From the NCBI GenBank assembly GCA_001692895.1, contig KV748189.1:2302432-2366431 (forward strand): a stretch of 64,000 bases of DNA, read 5' to 3'. The DNA comes from Cenococcum geophilum 1.58. Taxonomy: Eukaryota > Ascomycota > Dothideomycetes > Gloniales > Gloniaceae. The notes below the pieces were generated by a model. It ran no database searches. It saw only the letters and a list, made by a program, of their open reading frames with translations, and was not told the DNA's origin. The stretch's first letter is position 1; each line of letters begins with the position of its first letter. A program made the position numbers and the translations under genes. Shown piece after piece: positions 1 to 10,851 of the stretch.

Positions 1-92
1 TATATCTACTTACCTATCTATATCTACCTACCTATTAGCATCTACCTATTTATGCCTACCTATCTATACTACCTTAATTTAATCGATTGATT
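1..92. repeat. Pyrimidine-rich CTAC/TATC microsatellite, cut by window start
   Basis: Degenerate runs of ctacctac, tatctatc and similar tetranucleotides. It is the first block of a composite repeat; its counterpart in inverted orientation lies at about 27655-27895, where the units read gacagacag and taggcagg. Confidence 0.8.
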
Positions 93-112
93 AAATCGTT
101 TATAGTGTTGGC

Positions 113-1066
113 TAGCTAGTTATTATCGTCTAGCTTTGGCAAGGGTTGTCTAGTTCTAGCAACGGTCGTCTAGCTTTAGTAACGGTCGTCTAGTTCTAGT
201 AACGATTGTCTGGTTTTAGCAACAGTCGTCTAGTTCTAGTAACGGTCGTCTGGCTAGCGATGGTCGTCTAGTTTTAGCAACGGTCGTCTAGTTCTAGTAA
301 CGGTCGTCTAGCTAGCAACGGTTATCTAGTTTTGGCAACAGTCGTCTAGTTCTAGTAACAGTCATCTAGCTAGCGACGGTCGTCTAATTCTGGTAACGGT
401 CGTCTAACTAGCGACGGTCGTCTAGTTCTAGCGACAATCGTCTAGCTCTAGCAACGGTTGTCTAGTTCTAGTAATAGTCGTCTAGCTAGCAACAGTCGTC
501 TAATTCTAGCGACGGTCGTCTGGTTCTAGTGACAGTCGTCTAGTTCTAGCAATAGTTATCTAGCTCTAGCAACGGTCGTCTAGTTCTAGTAACGGTCGTC
601 TAGCTAGCAACGGTTATTTAGTTTTAGCGACAGTCGTCTAGTTCTAGTAACGGTCGTCTGGCTGGCGACAGTTATCTAGTTCTAGTAACGGTCGTCTAGC
701 TAGCGACGGTCGTCTGGTTCTGGCGACAATCGTCTAGCTCTAGCAACGGTTGTCTAGTTCTAGCAACGGTCGTCTAGCTCTGGCAACGGTTGTCTAGTTC
801 TAGTAACGGTCGTCTAGCTAGCGACGGTCGTCTAGTTCTAGTAACAGTTGTCTAGTTCTAGTAATAGTTATCTAGCTAGCGACGGTTGTCTAGTTCTAGT
901 AACGGTCATCTGGCTAGTAACGGTCGTCTGGTTCTAGTGATAATTATTTAGCTTTAGTAACGGTCGTCTAGTTCTAGTAACGGTTATCTGGCTAGCGATA
1001 GTTATCTAGTTCTGGTAATGGTTATCTAGTTCTAGCAATGGTCGTCTAGTTCTAGCAACGGTCCTC
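113..1066. repeat. 20-bp minisatellite (RIP-mutated copy)
   Basis: About 48 tandem units of the form tctagttctagtaacggtcg. Variants keep gacggtcgtc but show tct-TGG versus tct-TAG and TGGC versus TAGT differences. Inverse-complemented, the unit matches the GC-rich array at 27163-27545 (ccagacgaccgtcgccagaa). The differences between the arrays are mostly TG to TA, i.e. CA to TA on the other strand, the RIP signature. No reading frame is maintained. Confidence 0.9.
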
Positions 1067-1086
1067 TACTAGCTGCTATTCTAGTA

Positions 1087-1180
1087 CCTCCCTAGGTAGG
1101 GAGGATATAAAGAAGAAAGGAAGGGTAAAAAATAAGGTGGCTATATAGGGTAGAGGCACGTGTAGAGGCTATTGGGAATA
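1087..1180. other. Spacer of the composite repeat with an 8-bp inverted repeat
   Basis: Starts with cctcccta-gg-tagggagg (1087-1104), followed by a purine-rich stretch and the text ataaggtggctatatagg. The same spacer in inverse orientation is at 27056-27161, with cctcccta-cc-tagggagg at 27144-27161. This conserved non-tandem piece shows that the two satellite blocks are copies of one unit and not independent arrays. Confidence 0.8.
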
Positions 1181-1184
1181 TAGC

Positions 1185-1540
1185 GGGGACCCGATATAGA
1201 GCTTCGTGTAGAGCCTCTATACGTAGAGCTTCGCGCAGAGCCTTATACAGAGCCTCTATACGCAGAGCTTCTCGTAGAGCCTCGTGTAGAGCCTCTATAC
1301 GTAGAGCTTCGCGTAAACCCTCGCGCAGACCCTTACGTAGACCCTCGTGCAGAGCTTTATATAGAGCTTTATATAGAGCCTCTATACGTAAAGCTTCGTG
1401 TAGAGCCTTATGTAGAGCCTTATACGAAGCTTTATATAGAGCTTTATATAGAGCCTCTATGCATAGAGCTTTATATAGAGCCTCTATACGCAGAGCTTTA
1501 TATAAAGCTTTATATAGAGCCTTATACAGAGCCTCCAAGT
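1185..1540. repeat. 12-bp minisatellite (gagcttcgtgta type), copy 1
   Basis: Tandem 12-bp units such as agagcttcgtgt and agagcctctatacgt (a 15-bp variant). The period is a multiple of three, so frames stay open and yield repetitive peptides (for example Tyr-Lys-Ala-Leu repeats on the minus strand). These are artefacts of the period, not a protein gene. Same family as 7890-8161 and 26535-27045. Confidence 0.9.
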
Positions 1541-1542
1541 AA

Positions 1543-1600
1543 TAAGATTATAAGATTATATGAGATTATATAAGATTGTATAAGATTATATATAATAGTT
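1543..1600. repeat. Short AT-rich agattatat tandem run
   Basis: Five imperfect units of taagattatat/tgagattatat directly after the 12-bp array, joining it to the AT-rich sequence before the 41-bp satellite. Confidence 0.7.
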
Positions 1601-1663
1601 AAATATATAGTATATAACTTTACCTTAATCGCACGTTAAGAAATATATAGTTAGCTTTTAAAG

Positions 1664-2057
1664 TTATTAAGTAGGTTAACTATATATTAAGTTAGTTAAA
1701 TTATATATTAAGTAGGTTAACTGCGTATTAAGTTAATTGAATTACATATTAAGTAGGTTAACTGCGTATTAAGTTAGTTAAATTATATATTAAGTAGGTC
1801 AACTGCGTATTAAGTTAATTAAATTGCATATTAAGTAGGTTAACTGCGTATTAAGTTAGTTAAATTATATATTAAGTAAGTTAACTGCATATTAAGTTAG
1901 TTAAATTGCATATTAAGTAGGTTAACTGCATATTAAGTTAGTTAAATTACATGTTAAGTAGGTTAACTGCGTATTAAGTTAGTTAAATTGTATATTAAGT
2001 AGGTTAACTGCGTGTTAAGTTAGTTAATTACGTGTTAAGTTGGTTAAATTATATGTT
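1664..2057. repeat. 41-bp AT-rich satellite
   Basis: About nine and a half units. Each is a dimer of a 20-bp half (attaagtaggttaactgcgt) and a 21-bp half (attaagttagttaaattata). The gttaac core recurs every 41 bp. Units differ mainly by C/T and G/A. The satellite ends just before Gypsy A1 begins to be recognisable. Confidence 0.9.
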
Positions 2058-2189
2058 AATTACGCGAAACGCGAAAACTAAAGTCTACTTAAATCTTATC
2101 CTGCGAATATTTTCCCGATAAGAGTCTATTATAAGAAAGTATAACGTTATAACTAAGAAGCTACTATACCTTGCAGATAGCATTCTAAC

Positions 2190-5100
2190 TTTGCTTATTA
2201 TAAACTACTTTACCGCCTAAATGTTAATCGGCCTCTATACTAAAGCCATGCTCTTTTTTATTACTAAACTCTTACCTACTACCCTAATTATTCTAGGTAT
2301 ACCCTAGCTTTAGAAGCACGAGCCCTATCCTAGCTTTAGGAAACTTAAAATCTACTTTAACTTAGACTACTACTCTAGGCACTGCCTCCCGTAGGGGATA
2401 ACTGACGTTAGTAGAGACGCCCTATGTAGATACTTAGCACTACTAAGCCTAGTGCCTAGGACTATATATAAAGCCCTAATAGTAGAAGACGTTCCTAATA
2501 AAGGGGAGCCTATATAGCTATAAAGAAATAAGATAGTAAAAGACTAGACTACCTTAGCACTTAAAACTAAAATGATGGGCTAGCTAGCCTTACCAAGACT
2601 AAGGAAAAAGGTCCGCTTTATACCGCTATTATTAAGAATCTAACCCTAACCTAGGCACTATTTAAACCCTAGCCGCCTAGCCTAACACCTAGAATTAAGC
2701 CATATACCATATACACACACTACAGCTCGCGTTATAGTAAGGACTGGCTATAGAACTACTAAAACCCGGATAATAGAAACCGCGCCACCGTAACGCCTAA
2801 CCTTATACCTATCTCCCACGCGTACCGTATAGGGCCGCCGCCTTATTTCCGCCCCCCTAGGCTAACTAAGCTGTGCTAGCCTAGCCGTAGCACCGGAGAA
2901 CTAGATATGCCCTAACCTAGATAATATTAAATATACTTATACTATTAATTTCACCTAGTTCTATAAACAAAAGGATATAGGGGTGGTAAGGATCTATATA
3001 GCAGAGCTAGTAAAACTAGTTAAATAAGATAAGTACTAATAGCTACTTAAAGAGCTACCTATAGGCCTAATAGAAGTACTAAACCTATTAAAAAGGTCTT
3101 TCTATTAGCTAGTAGAAGGCGACTATATAATAAAGGAAGCCCGTAAAGTACTCCCCCCCTATTTTTATAACTTTCTTAAAATAAATCTAAAAACTAAACC
3201 TAAGCTTTTATATTGGAAGATAGTTAATACTAATATTAAAAAATTCCTAAAAGGCAAACCAGGATTAACCCGCAAAGATATTCTATAACGCCTACTAAAG
3301 GAGTTTAATAAATATATTAAGCACTTTCTCCCTAAGAACGCAGATAAGCTGCCCCCTTACCAACTATAGGACTATAAAATTAAGATTACCCCCAGAAACT
3401 AGGCCCTATACTATAAAAATAGACCACTCTTACCTACTAAACTTAGGTATATAAAGAAGTAGATTAATAAGATGCTGGATAAGGGTTTTATTTATAAATT
3501 AACCTCACTAACTGCCGCACTACTCCTCCTTGCTGCTAAGCCCGGCAGCGGTATATAAATCTACTATAACTACTAAGGCCTAAACACAGTTACTATTAAG
3601 AATTAATACCCACTGCTACTAATCCATAAGACACTTAACGCACTTTATAGTGCTAAGTACTTTACTAAACTTAATATAATTGCTATGTTTAACCGGATTT
3701 GGATTACAAAGGGCTATAAGTAGCTTATAGTATTTATTACCTAGTTTGGACTCTATAAAATACTAGTTATACTATTTAGCCTCTATAACGCACCCGCTAC
3801 GTTCTAAAACTATATTAACTATATTCTATATAACACCCTTAACAACTACTATACCGCCTACCTTAATAACGTCCTTATCTTTTCTAAAACATACGCTAAA
3901 TATACTAAGTATATAAATAAAGTCATCCAAAGACTTGGCAATGCTAGACTTTAGATTAATATTAATAAGTCTAAGTTCTACTCTACTAAAACAAAATACC
4001 TCGGCTTAATTATCTTAACTAATAGTATAACTATAGACCCTAAGAAGGTACAGGCCTTATAGGAATAAAAGGACCTAATATTAATTAAAGAACTATAACA
4101 ATTTATCTAAGGCTACTCTACTATTATTATACCTATAACAAAACTTCTAAAGAAGAATATTAGATGGCTATAGGGACTAAAATAAGCTAAATCATTTAAG
4201 GCCCTTAAGGGAGCCTTTACTTCAGCACTAGTACTAGCATACTATAACTATATAAAGAAAACAGTAGTAGAGACGGACGTATTAAATTAGGCTTTTAGCG
4301 GAGTCCTTTCCCAGTATAATAATAATAGAAAATTAAAACTGGTTGCATTCATCTCCGTAAAACACTCTACGCTAGAGTATAACTATAAGATCTATAATAA
4401 AGAACTTTTAGCTATTATTAAGGCTTTAGAGAAATAGTATCCTAAGCTATAAGGGACTAAGGAGCCGTTTAAAATTACTACCAACTATAAGAACCTATAG
4501 ACGTTTATAACTACTAAGCAGCTAAACTAGCGCTAAGTCTAGTAGGTAGAGTTCCTTTTATAGTTTAACTTTATAATTATATACAGACCTAGTAGTAAAG
4601 CCACGCTCCCTAATACCCTAAGCCGGCTACTAGAAATAAGGCCTAAGGATACTAATAATAAACGCCTCCGCCACTAAGCCCAAGTCGTTATACCTCCCTA
4701 GAAAGTTAACCCTATAATCTTAGAAGAATTACTATATAAGTCCCGTAACTCTAATAATATAGAGTTTATAGCCGCTTTAGACCCCAAAATAGCTAAAAAG
4801 TTACTAGATAAGTTAATCTAGCTAAAATACTAGGAGAACAAACTCGTAAGAGATATAGTAGCAGCCCTATATAATTAGAAAGCTTACTATTAGCCAAAGA
4901 AGATTAGGAAATTACTCTATTACAATAAGTTAAAATATAGTATTATTGATAGATAGATCTACTTCCGCTAATATCTCTTTATCCCTAACGCCCTAAACCT
5001 CTACCTAGAAGTTACCTATCGCTTTTATAGTAGCGGCCCCGCTAGTTACCCTAGCTAGGTTAAGACTTTTAACCTCTTAAACTAAATATACTAGTAGCTA

Positions 5101-6365
5101 GGAATCTCCTAGTTCACGGCTACCTTTATTAAAGACTATACCCTATACTTTCGCACTAAGACCCCCTATTCTACCCCGCCTGGTTTTTTAAAGCTACTAA
5201 AATTACCTACCCGCCCGTAGACCAATATCTTAATTAACTATATTATAACGCTGCTAGTATACTAATATTATGGTAAGGTATATAAATATATCCTTATTAT
5301 TATAGACCGCCTAACTAAAATACGACACCTTATTTTAGTAATAGGACTCTTAATAAAGGAGCTAGTTAATAGCTTTATTAATAATATATATAAGCTCCAC
5401 GGTGTACTAAGTATAATTATCTCTAATTACGGCACACAATTTATTAGCGACTTCTGGCAATAATTAAGTAAACGCCTTAAGATAACCTTGCGACTAAGCT
5501 TAGCCTAGCACCTAAAAACAGACGGCTAAACCGAAATTATTAACGCTGCCATAAATAAATACCTCTATACTTTTATTAGCTTTATATAGGATAACTAGGT
5601 TAACTACCTACCGCTTACTAAGTTTGCTATAAATAACTAAGTTAATAAGAGCATAGGCATCTCCCTATTTTTTGCAAACTATAGCTTTAACCCTTACCTT
5701 AAAATCGAGCCTGCTAGCCCCTACCTACCGATATTATTAGCATAAGTAAAGAAGGAGTTCTTTTACGCAGACTTTATAGCTAACCGCTTTAAGCGGATAT
5801 TAACACAGCTTAAGGCCCTAGCCTAGATTTTATAGTAACGCTATAAAGATAATACTAATACCTGTAGGAATAAGAGCGCGTTATTCTATAAAGGTAATAT
5901 AGTTATAGTTAGCTTAGAAAATATAAAAATAAATAAACCTAAGAAGAAATGGGACGATAAATAGGACGGCCTATACCCCGTACTCGCAGTATACTAAGGG
6001 GTAGTTATAGTAGACCTCCCTAACTATATCTAAGTAAATAAATCCTTTTATATATCTAAGGTCTGCCTCTAGGCCGCTAAAGAGATCCCTAGCTAAGCAA
6101 ATATTAATACCGTAGAGCGCCATAATATATAAGGACGAGTAGCAGAAAGAGATAATAATGGCAATATAGAAGATAAATAGGAGTTTAAAAAAATCCTTAA
6201 TATATATAACAAAGACCCCTAGGGCTTAACTTATAAGATTAAATGGAAATATTATAAGGATATAACCTAGCAGCTAAAGGAAGACCTAAAGGGTTACGAA
6301 TAAGCTATATAGCGCTTCTATAAGCAACACCCTAAGAAGCTAAGACCCCCAGACTAGGCATAAGA
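2190..6365 (+). pseudogene. Gypsy-A1 pol remnant: protease end, RT, RNase H, integrase, chromodomain
   Basis: Conceptual translation across stops shows the following in order. Protease tail at 2230-2390, with ILGIPW and a following KHEP. RT at about 3400-4080, with KLNIIAMF, FGLYK, the NAPATF region, and YLNNVLIFSK where YLDD is expected. RNase H at about 4320-4520, with YNYKIYNKELLAI and TTNYKNL. Integrase core at about 5250-5650, with DRLTKIRHL, ISNYGTQFIS and KTDG. A C-terminal chromodomain at about 6210-6350, with YKIKWKYY and LKEDLKGYE. Stops are almost all TAA/TAG at positions expected to be Gln or Trp, consistent with RIP. The first protease part does not stay in frame with the rest; relative to A2 there is a 16-bp length difference near 2120-2230. 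It cannot encode a functional polyprotein. Confidence 0.9.
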
Positions 6366-6431
6366 TAAGGAAAAGTCACGCTAGAGTCGCGGCCGACCAC
6401 CGTATTAAAATTTATAGTGGTTAAAATGTTA

Positions 6432-6599
6432 TAGAACTTTAACTAGCGGTTAAAGTTATCTAATTAGCCAAATTCTTGCTAAGAAACGCCACGCGGACTA
6501 ATTTAGGTGGCGGTATAGAGTTCTGCCGGCCTTACTTACTAAACTAACTAATTAGGATTTTCTATGCCCGGTATAGAAAATTGCTATTAGCTTAGTTAA
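6432..6599 (+). repeat. Shared 3' module, copy in Gypsy-A1
   Basis: A ~167-bp block between the pol end and the 3' LTR. It begins with an inverted repeat (aactttaac-tag-cggttaaagtt), then tatctaattag, ggtggcggtatagagttct and aggattttctat. Homologous blocks are at 59160-59327 (A2), 19406-19572 (Copia-1) and, rearranged, 30482-30645 (Gypsy-B). Confidence 0.85.
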
Positions 6600-6713
6600 G
6601 GGCGATAAGCGGAACTAATATCTTTACAGTAAAAAATAGACAACCCTATATACTGCCTATTTTTAAATTATCTATTCGGTTTAGGGACTAAACTATCTAG
6701 GGGAAAGGAGTAC

Positions 6714-6890
6714 TGTTACGGCACTAACCTAACGCATACTATCTTATACTATTTCCTACTGTTAGCTAGCCCACCACTAGCGACTTAGCGGCCGGCCCTA
6801 CTATTTATATATAATACCCCCTTTCCACCTTCTTCCCCTCTTTATACCGTAACGTAGTTATTTAGTCTACTTTATTACAGCACTGTGACA
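6714..6890 (+). repeat. Gypsy-A1 3' LTR (177 bp)
   Basis: Begins tgttacggcac and ends cactgtgaca. Matches the 187-bp LTRs of A2 at 52643-52829 and 59442-59628; about 10 bp (around atctcgtact) are missing here. Confidence 0.93.
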
Positions 6891-7575
6891 ACATCTATAA
6901 ACGCTAAAGATTAATTTAACTTATATACCTGGGCTTAACAGGAGCTTAGTAAGGTTATTAGCGTTTTACTTAATACCATTAATATAAAGGAGCTAAATAA
7001 GCTAGCTAAGAAAATAGCTAACTTATAGAGTATTATTAATTTAATAAAGCCCTCCTGTTACTTCTTTAGTAAAGAGTATAAGTTATATAGTAAACGTATA
7101 CGCTAAATAAATCTTAACGCCCTGGTTAAGAAGTTACCCCCTAATATTAGTAGTACTACTTAACAGTATTTTAATTAGTGGATTACCGTAGTTAAGAACC
7201 AATTTAAGGTTAATAACACTAACTACGACTATAAGTAACCCACGCGCTAGGCTATTAAAGGTCTTATAAAAGAAAAGATAATTACCTAACTAGTTTATTA
7301 CCGGTTAGGTACTAAGGATAGGGGTCCTTTACTATAAAATAAGTTTAAAACTATAGTCTAAGACTAGATTAGGAACCCTATAGTAAGACGCTTTAATAAC
7401 GCTACTATATACTATACGGCTGTTATAAAGGAGAACTAGAGGTTTAATGCCTTTTTAGCCCATATACGTAGCTTAGAGGACCTCTTCTTATATATACCTT
7501 TTATTAATCCTAAACAATAGGTAGACTTTTAGTTTTTATACCTTCTAGTTTACCTATCAGCGGAGATTTAAATAA

Positions 7576-8434
7576 TCCGACGGTCAATATTATTGGCCAA
7601 TATTTAGTATTGGCCAATATCGCCAAATTGCCCAATATTGGCCAATAATTCTTGGCATTCCCCACAACCCTAAATTTCTTTTATAATATTTATTATATAT
7701 ATAATAAAATGGCTTCTAATAATAAAATATTAAATTCTATACTATCTACTAGTACGGAGAGATTAAAAGATAAAAGGAACCCTAAAATCTAGTGCTATAA
7801 CGTAATACACGGGGTTTTGCTCGTCCCCTCGGCTTGCTGCCGGCTACTACCCGGAAGGAATGTGAGGCTCCGCGTATAAAAGCTCTGCACAAAGCTTTTA
7901 TATAGAGCCTCCGTGGTAGAGCCGTCCAGAACCGTCGTACGCAGAGCCGTTCTGCAGAGCTTCCGTATGCAAAGCTTCGTACAGAGCTTCGTGCAGAGCC
8001 TCGTGCAGAGCCTCCGTACGCAGAGCTTCGTACAGAGCTTCGTGCAGAGCCTCCGCAGAGCTTCGTGCAGAGCTTCGTACAGAGCTTCGTGCAGAGCTTC
8101 ATACGGAGCTTTGTGCAGAGCTTTATACAGAGCTTCGTGCAGAGCTTCATACAGAGCTTCGTGCAGAGCTTTTATACGCGGAGCCTTACATTTCTTCCGG
8201 GTAGTAGCCGGCAGTAAGCCAAGGGGACGAGTAAAACCCTAAGTATTACGTTACGTGGTATCTAGGATAAGTAGCTATATAGCGAAACTAAACAGATCAC
8301 TATGTATACAGTTATGTAAGTTTTATTTTATTTTAATGTTGCGGAAATATAATTTTCCGGTATATATTGGCCAATAACCCAATATTGACCAATATTTTAT
8401 TGGCCAATAAGCGATATTGGATCGACATCGTATT
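7576..8434. mobile_element. Satellite-loaded inverted-repeat element inserted in Gypsy-B gag
   Basis: Both ends carry clusters of the palindrome tattggccaata: 7591-7602, 7608-7619 and 7636-7647 on the left; 8365-8376, 8383-8394 (one mismatch) and 8398-8409 on the right. Inside lies a near-perfect 92-bp inverted repeat (7798-7889 versus 8162-8252) that flanks a 12-bp minisatellite. The sequence keeps many CA/TG dinucleotides, unlike the Gypsy-B around it, so it is young or escaped RIP. No transposase is encoded. The exact ends and target duplication could not be fixed. Confidence 0.7.
7890..8161. repeat. 12-bp minisatellite (cagagcttcgtg), copy 2
   Basis: About 22 units of cagagcttcgtg/cagagcctcgta, with 15-bp variants (cagagcctccgtacg), forming the loop of the 92-bp inverted repeat. 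Long open frames on both strands (Arg-Ala-Ser-Cys and Lys-Leu-Cys-Thr repeats) follow from the 12-bp period. Confidence 0.9.
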
Positions 8435-9601
8435 TGCTTATTTTTAACAAGCCTGTTACCTATATATAGAGCTCTTCTGCTAGAAATTCGCCTAATAGGT
8501 AAGAACCGCTAAGAACCTTTTTAATAAAATCCGCTATATAGAGTAATTGCTTAATACTATAAAGCTCGCGAAAGACCGTATAAGTAGTAGTAGTAAATTA
8601 TTATAGATAAAGCGTGGTCGTAGTATAGGCTCTATAAAGTTAGGTTTAGGGAATAGAATCTAAAAAGGGTAACGCTTTAAGTAAACTCCTAGGGAGACTA
8701 CCTAAAAGGCAGATGGCTTAGGGGACCCCCTAGACGCTAATACTATATAGGCGAGTTAAAGGACCGTAAGCGGCTATTATAAGGAATACTAGAAGTATGC
8801 TAATAAAGAGAAGTTAGCTTAGCCTTTAGAAAACCTAAAGCCCTAGTAGTGTATCTTTCTTAACTGCAACTAGGGCCTAATATAGAGGGAGAAAAGAAAC
8901 GTATTATGGTATATATTGCGATGGATATACCCTAAGGTAAAGTCCGCCTACGTACTTTATATAATAATGGGTGCTAAATTAACCTTATTAATTAAGACGT
9001 TGTCTATAGGTTTAACCTACCTATATACTACGCGCTATATTTATATAAACCTATTATATATTTCCTTAATAGCAACTAGCTAATAATCTAGAATGCTTAT
9101 AATCTAATAGTTACTACTAGCGACTTCTAGGGTACCCCTCGCACTATTAGTCCACAAACCTTTTAGGGCGGCTTATTTAATAGTTATAATATAGTTTTTA
9201 AATAGGATTAGCTTACGGAAGTAGATCTATTAATTAGCTTTCGTTCTAGATAGTTTATCTAAAGTACTTTAGACCCTAAACGCCTCTAAATAGTCACCCT
9301 TAATGCTCTCCTAGTAGACATTAAGGCTAGTAAAATAGTCTATTCACTATAGCTAGAAGACTTCTTCTTTATACTAGTTATAAATATAATAAAGGACCTA
9401 TTATTACTGGCAGCGAGTACCTATATAAACCCTTTAGATATAGAGATACCAGTTATAAATATAGTAAAGAACCTGCTGTTACTGGCAGCAAGTACCTATA
9501 GAGACCCTCTAGTGCTAGCGTAGATTACCTATACATAAGGGGGAGGTAATTAAAACCCTAAAACTATTAAGTATACTATAGCAGAGCTATATATACTCTT
9601 A

Positions 9602-10851
9602 GTGCAAGCACACCTACGTACCGTATATCGGCTATATCCTTCTCTTTACTGGCTTTTAGAAGCACACTATTATATAATAGTCACTTTAACCCCCGTAGCC
9701 CCTAGCCTACTAGATATATATAAGGAGGAAATTAATATCTTCTCTAATAAGCTAGTAAGCATACTACTACAGAATTCTAGGTATAACTATGCGATTAACT
9801 TAGAAGAAGGCAAAACACTACCGTAAATCCCCTCTATAACCTCTTATAGAAAGAGTTATAGATTTTATAAGAGTACCTAGACAGTACTCTTAAAAAGGGC
9901 TAAATTAAGGCCAGTAAGTCGCCTATTAGAGCGCCTATCCTCTTCGTGCTAAAAGCAGACGGTATCCCTTAACCCGTTAATTTAGGTCCTACGGTTATCG
10001 ATAAGGGACCAGCCAATCAGAGAACCTAGTTTAATGCAGGTGCCTAGTTAAATCTAGTAGCGAATTCTCTAAGGACCCTAACGGGTTAAGGGATAATACG
10101 GCTATATGTTAATTATAGACGCCTATATAAGATTACAATTAAGAATTAGTACCCCCTACTACTAGTTGGCGAACTCTTTAATAGGCTTAGCTATATAAAG
10201 ATATTTATAAAGCTAGACCTTTATAATACGTACTATAGAATTTGCTTTAAAAAGGGAGATAAATAAAAGACCGTATTTAAGATACGCTATAGTTACTTTA
10301 AGTACCTAGTAATGCCCTTTAGTTTTACTAATACCCCTAAAACGTTTTAAAGCTATATTTATAAAGCTCTAGAAACCCTAGTAGATACTATCTATATAGT
10401 TTACCTAGATAATATTCTTATTTACTGAAATAATAAGAATAAGCACGTTAAGTACGTTAAGCAGGTACTATAATAGCTCCGTGCTTAGGGCCTATTCGCT
10501 AAACTATTAAAATATATCTTTTATACTAAGAACGTTAAGTTCCTAGGCTTTATTATTACCCCTAGGGGTATTGTAATAGACCCTAACCGCGTAAAAGCTA
10601 TTAAAAAATAGCCTAAGCCTAAGTCCTATATGGATATCTAGGTCTTTCTTAGCTTCGCTAACTTCTATAAGCGATTTATTTAGAACTATTTGGATACTAT
10701 ATACCCTATACACGTATATCTTATATAGGAATATTATAACCTAACGTTAGATAGGGAGAAGAAGTAAAAGCATAAGTTAGAAGGGCCTACTAAATGGTAT
10801 TAACCTTAGTCCTGGCCTAATAACACTTAATAGGCGTTCCGTAAGCTACGC
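9602..10851 (+). pseudogene. Gypsy-B pol, first part: protease-RT linker and reverse transcriptase
   Basis: Starts with a linker containing EEGKTLP (9800-9826), typical of the segment just upstream of Gypsy RT. Next comes FVLKADG, interrupted by MITE-1 (9963-10095); removing the MITE and one TA joins ADG to RLYVNYRRLYK in frame. RT continues with FIKLDLYNTYYRI, KTVFKIRYSYF, YLVMPFSF and TFQ-SYI (stop at Gln). The active site reads YLDNILIY (about 10398-10425), where YLDD is expected: a G-to-A change. The thumb region ([22 protein letters not shown]) is clear to about 10680. Gypsy-C interrupts at 10852. Non-functional. Confidence 0.92.
9963..10095. mobile_element. MITE-1, TA-flanked
   Basis: Inverted ends tatcccttaacccgttaa and aacgggttaagggata, with TA duplication at both sides. 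The interior carries gttatcgataaggg and agccaatcag (10011-10020). Excising it with one TA restores the Gypsy-B RT frame. Same family as 38928-39219, 39744-39886 and a partial at about 42404-42480. It keeps CA/TG, so it was not RIP-mutated. Confidence 0.92.

Larger units (their letters stand above)
2105..6890 (+). mobile_element. Gypsy-A copy 1 (A1), chromovirus-type LTR retrotransposon, 5'-truncated
   Basis: Aligns with the complete A2 copy (52643-59628) from the aspartic protease through RT, RNase H, integrase and chromodomain to the 3' LTR. The 5' LTR and gag are missing; the left end abuts the 41-bp satellite. The 3' LTR is present (6714-6890) and is followed by acatc, which would be the target duplication, but its left partner was lost with the 5' half. 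Heavily RIP-mutated. Confidence 0.9.
6896..9540 (+). pseudogene. Gypsy-B gag/protease region remnant, interrupted
   Basis: Before the insertion the translation includes RFNAFLAHIRSLEDLF, a gag-like stretch, at about 7430-7500. The region after the insertion (8435-9540) is too degraded to place the zinc knuckle or the protease Asp motif with confidence. A near-duplicate stretch (ctggcagc-agtacctata) occurs at about 9405 and 9481. Assignment as gag/protease rests mainly on position upstream of the clear pol of the same strand. Confidence 0.55.

Noticed and set aside
113-1066. CRISPR-like regular array
   Set aside because: Units are contiguous 20-bp repeats without unique spacers, in a eukaryotic genome; it is a minisatellite.
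1092-1538. 148-codon open frame of Tyr-Lys-Ala-Leu and Arg-Ile-Glu-Ala repeats
   Set aside because: It is the 12-bp minisatellite read in one of several open frames; no start context or non-repeat domain.
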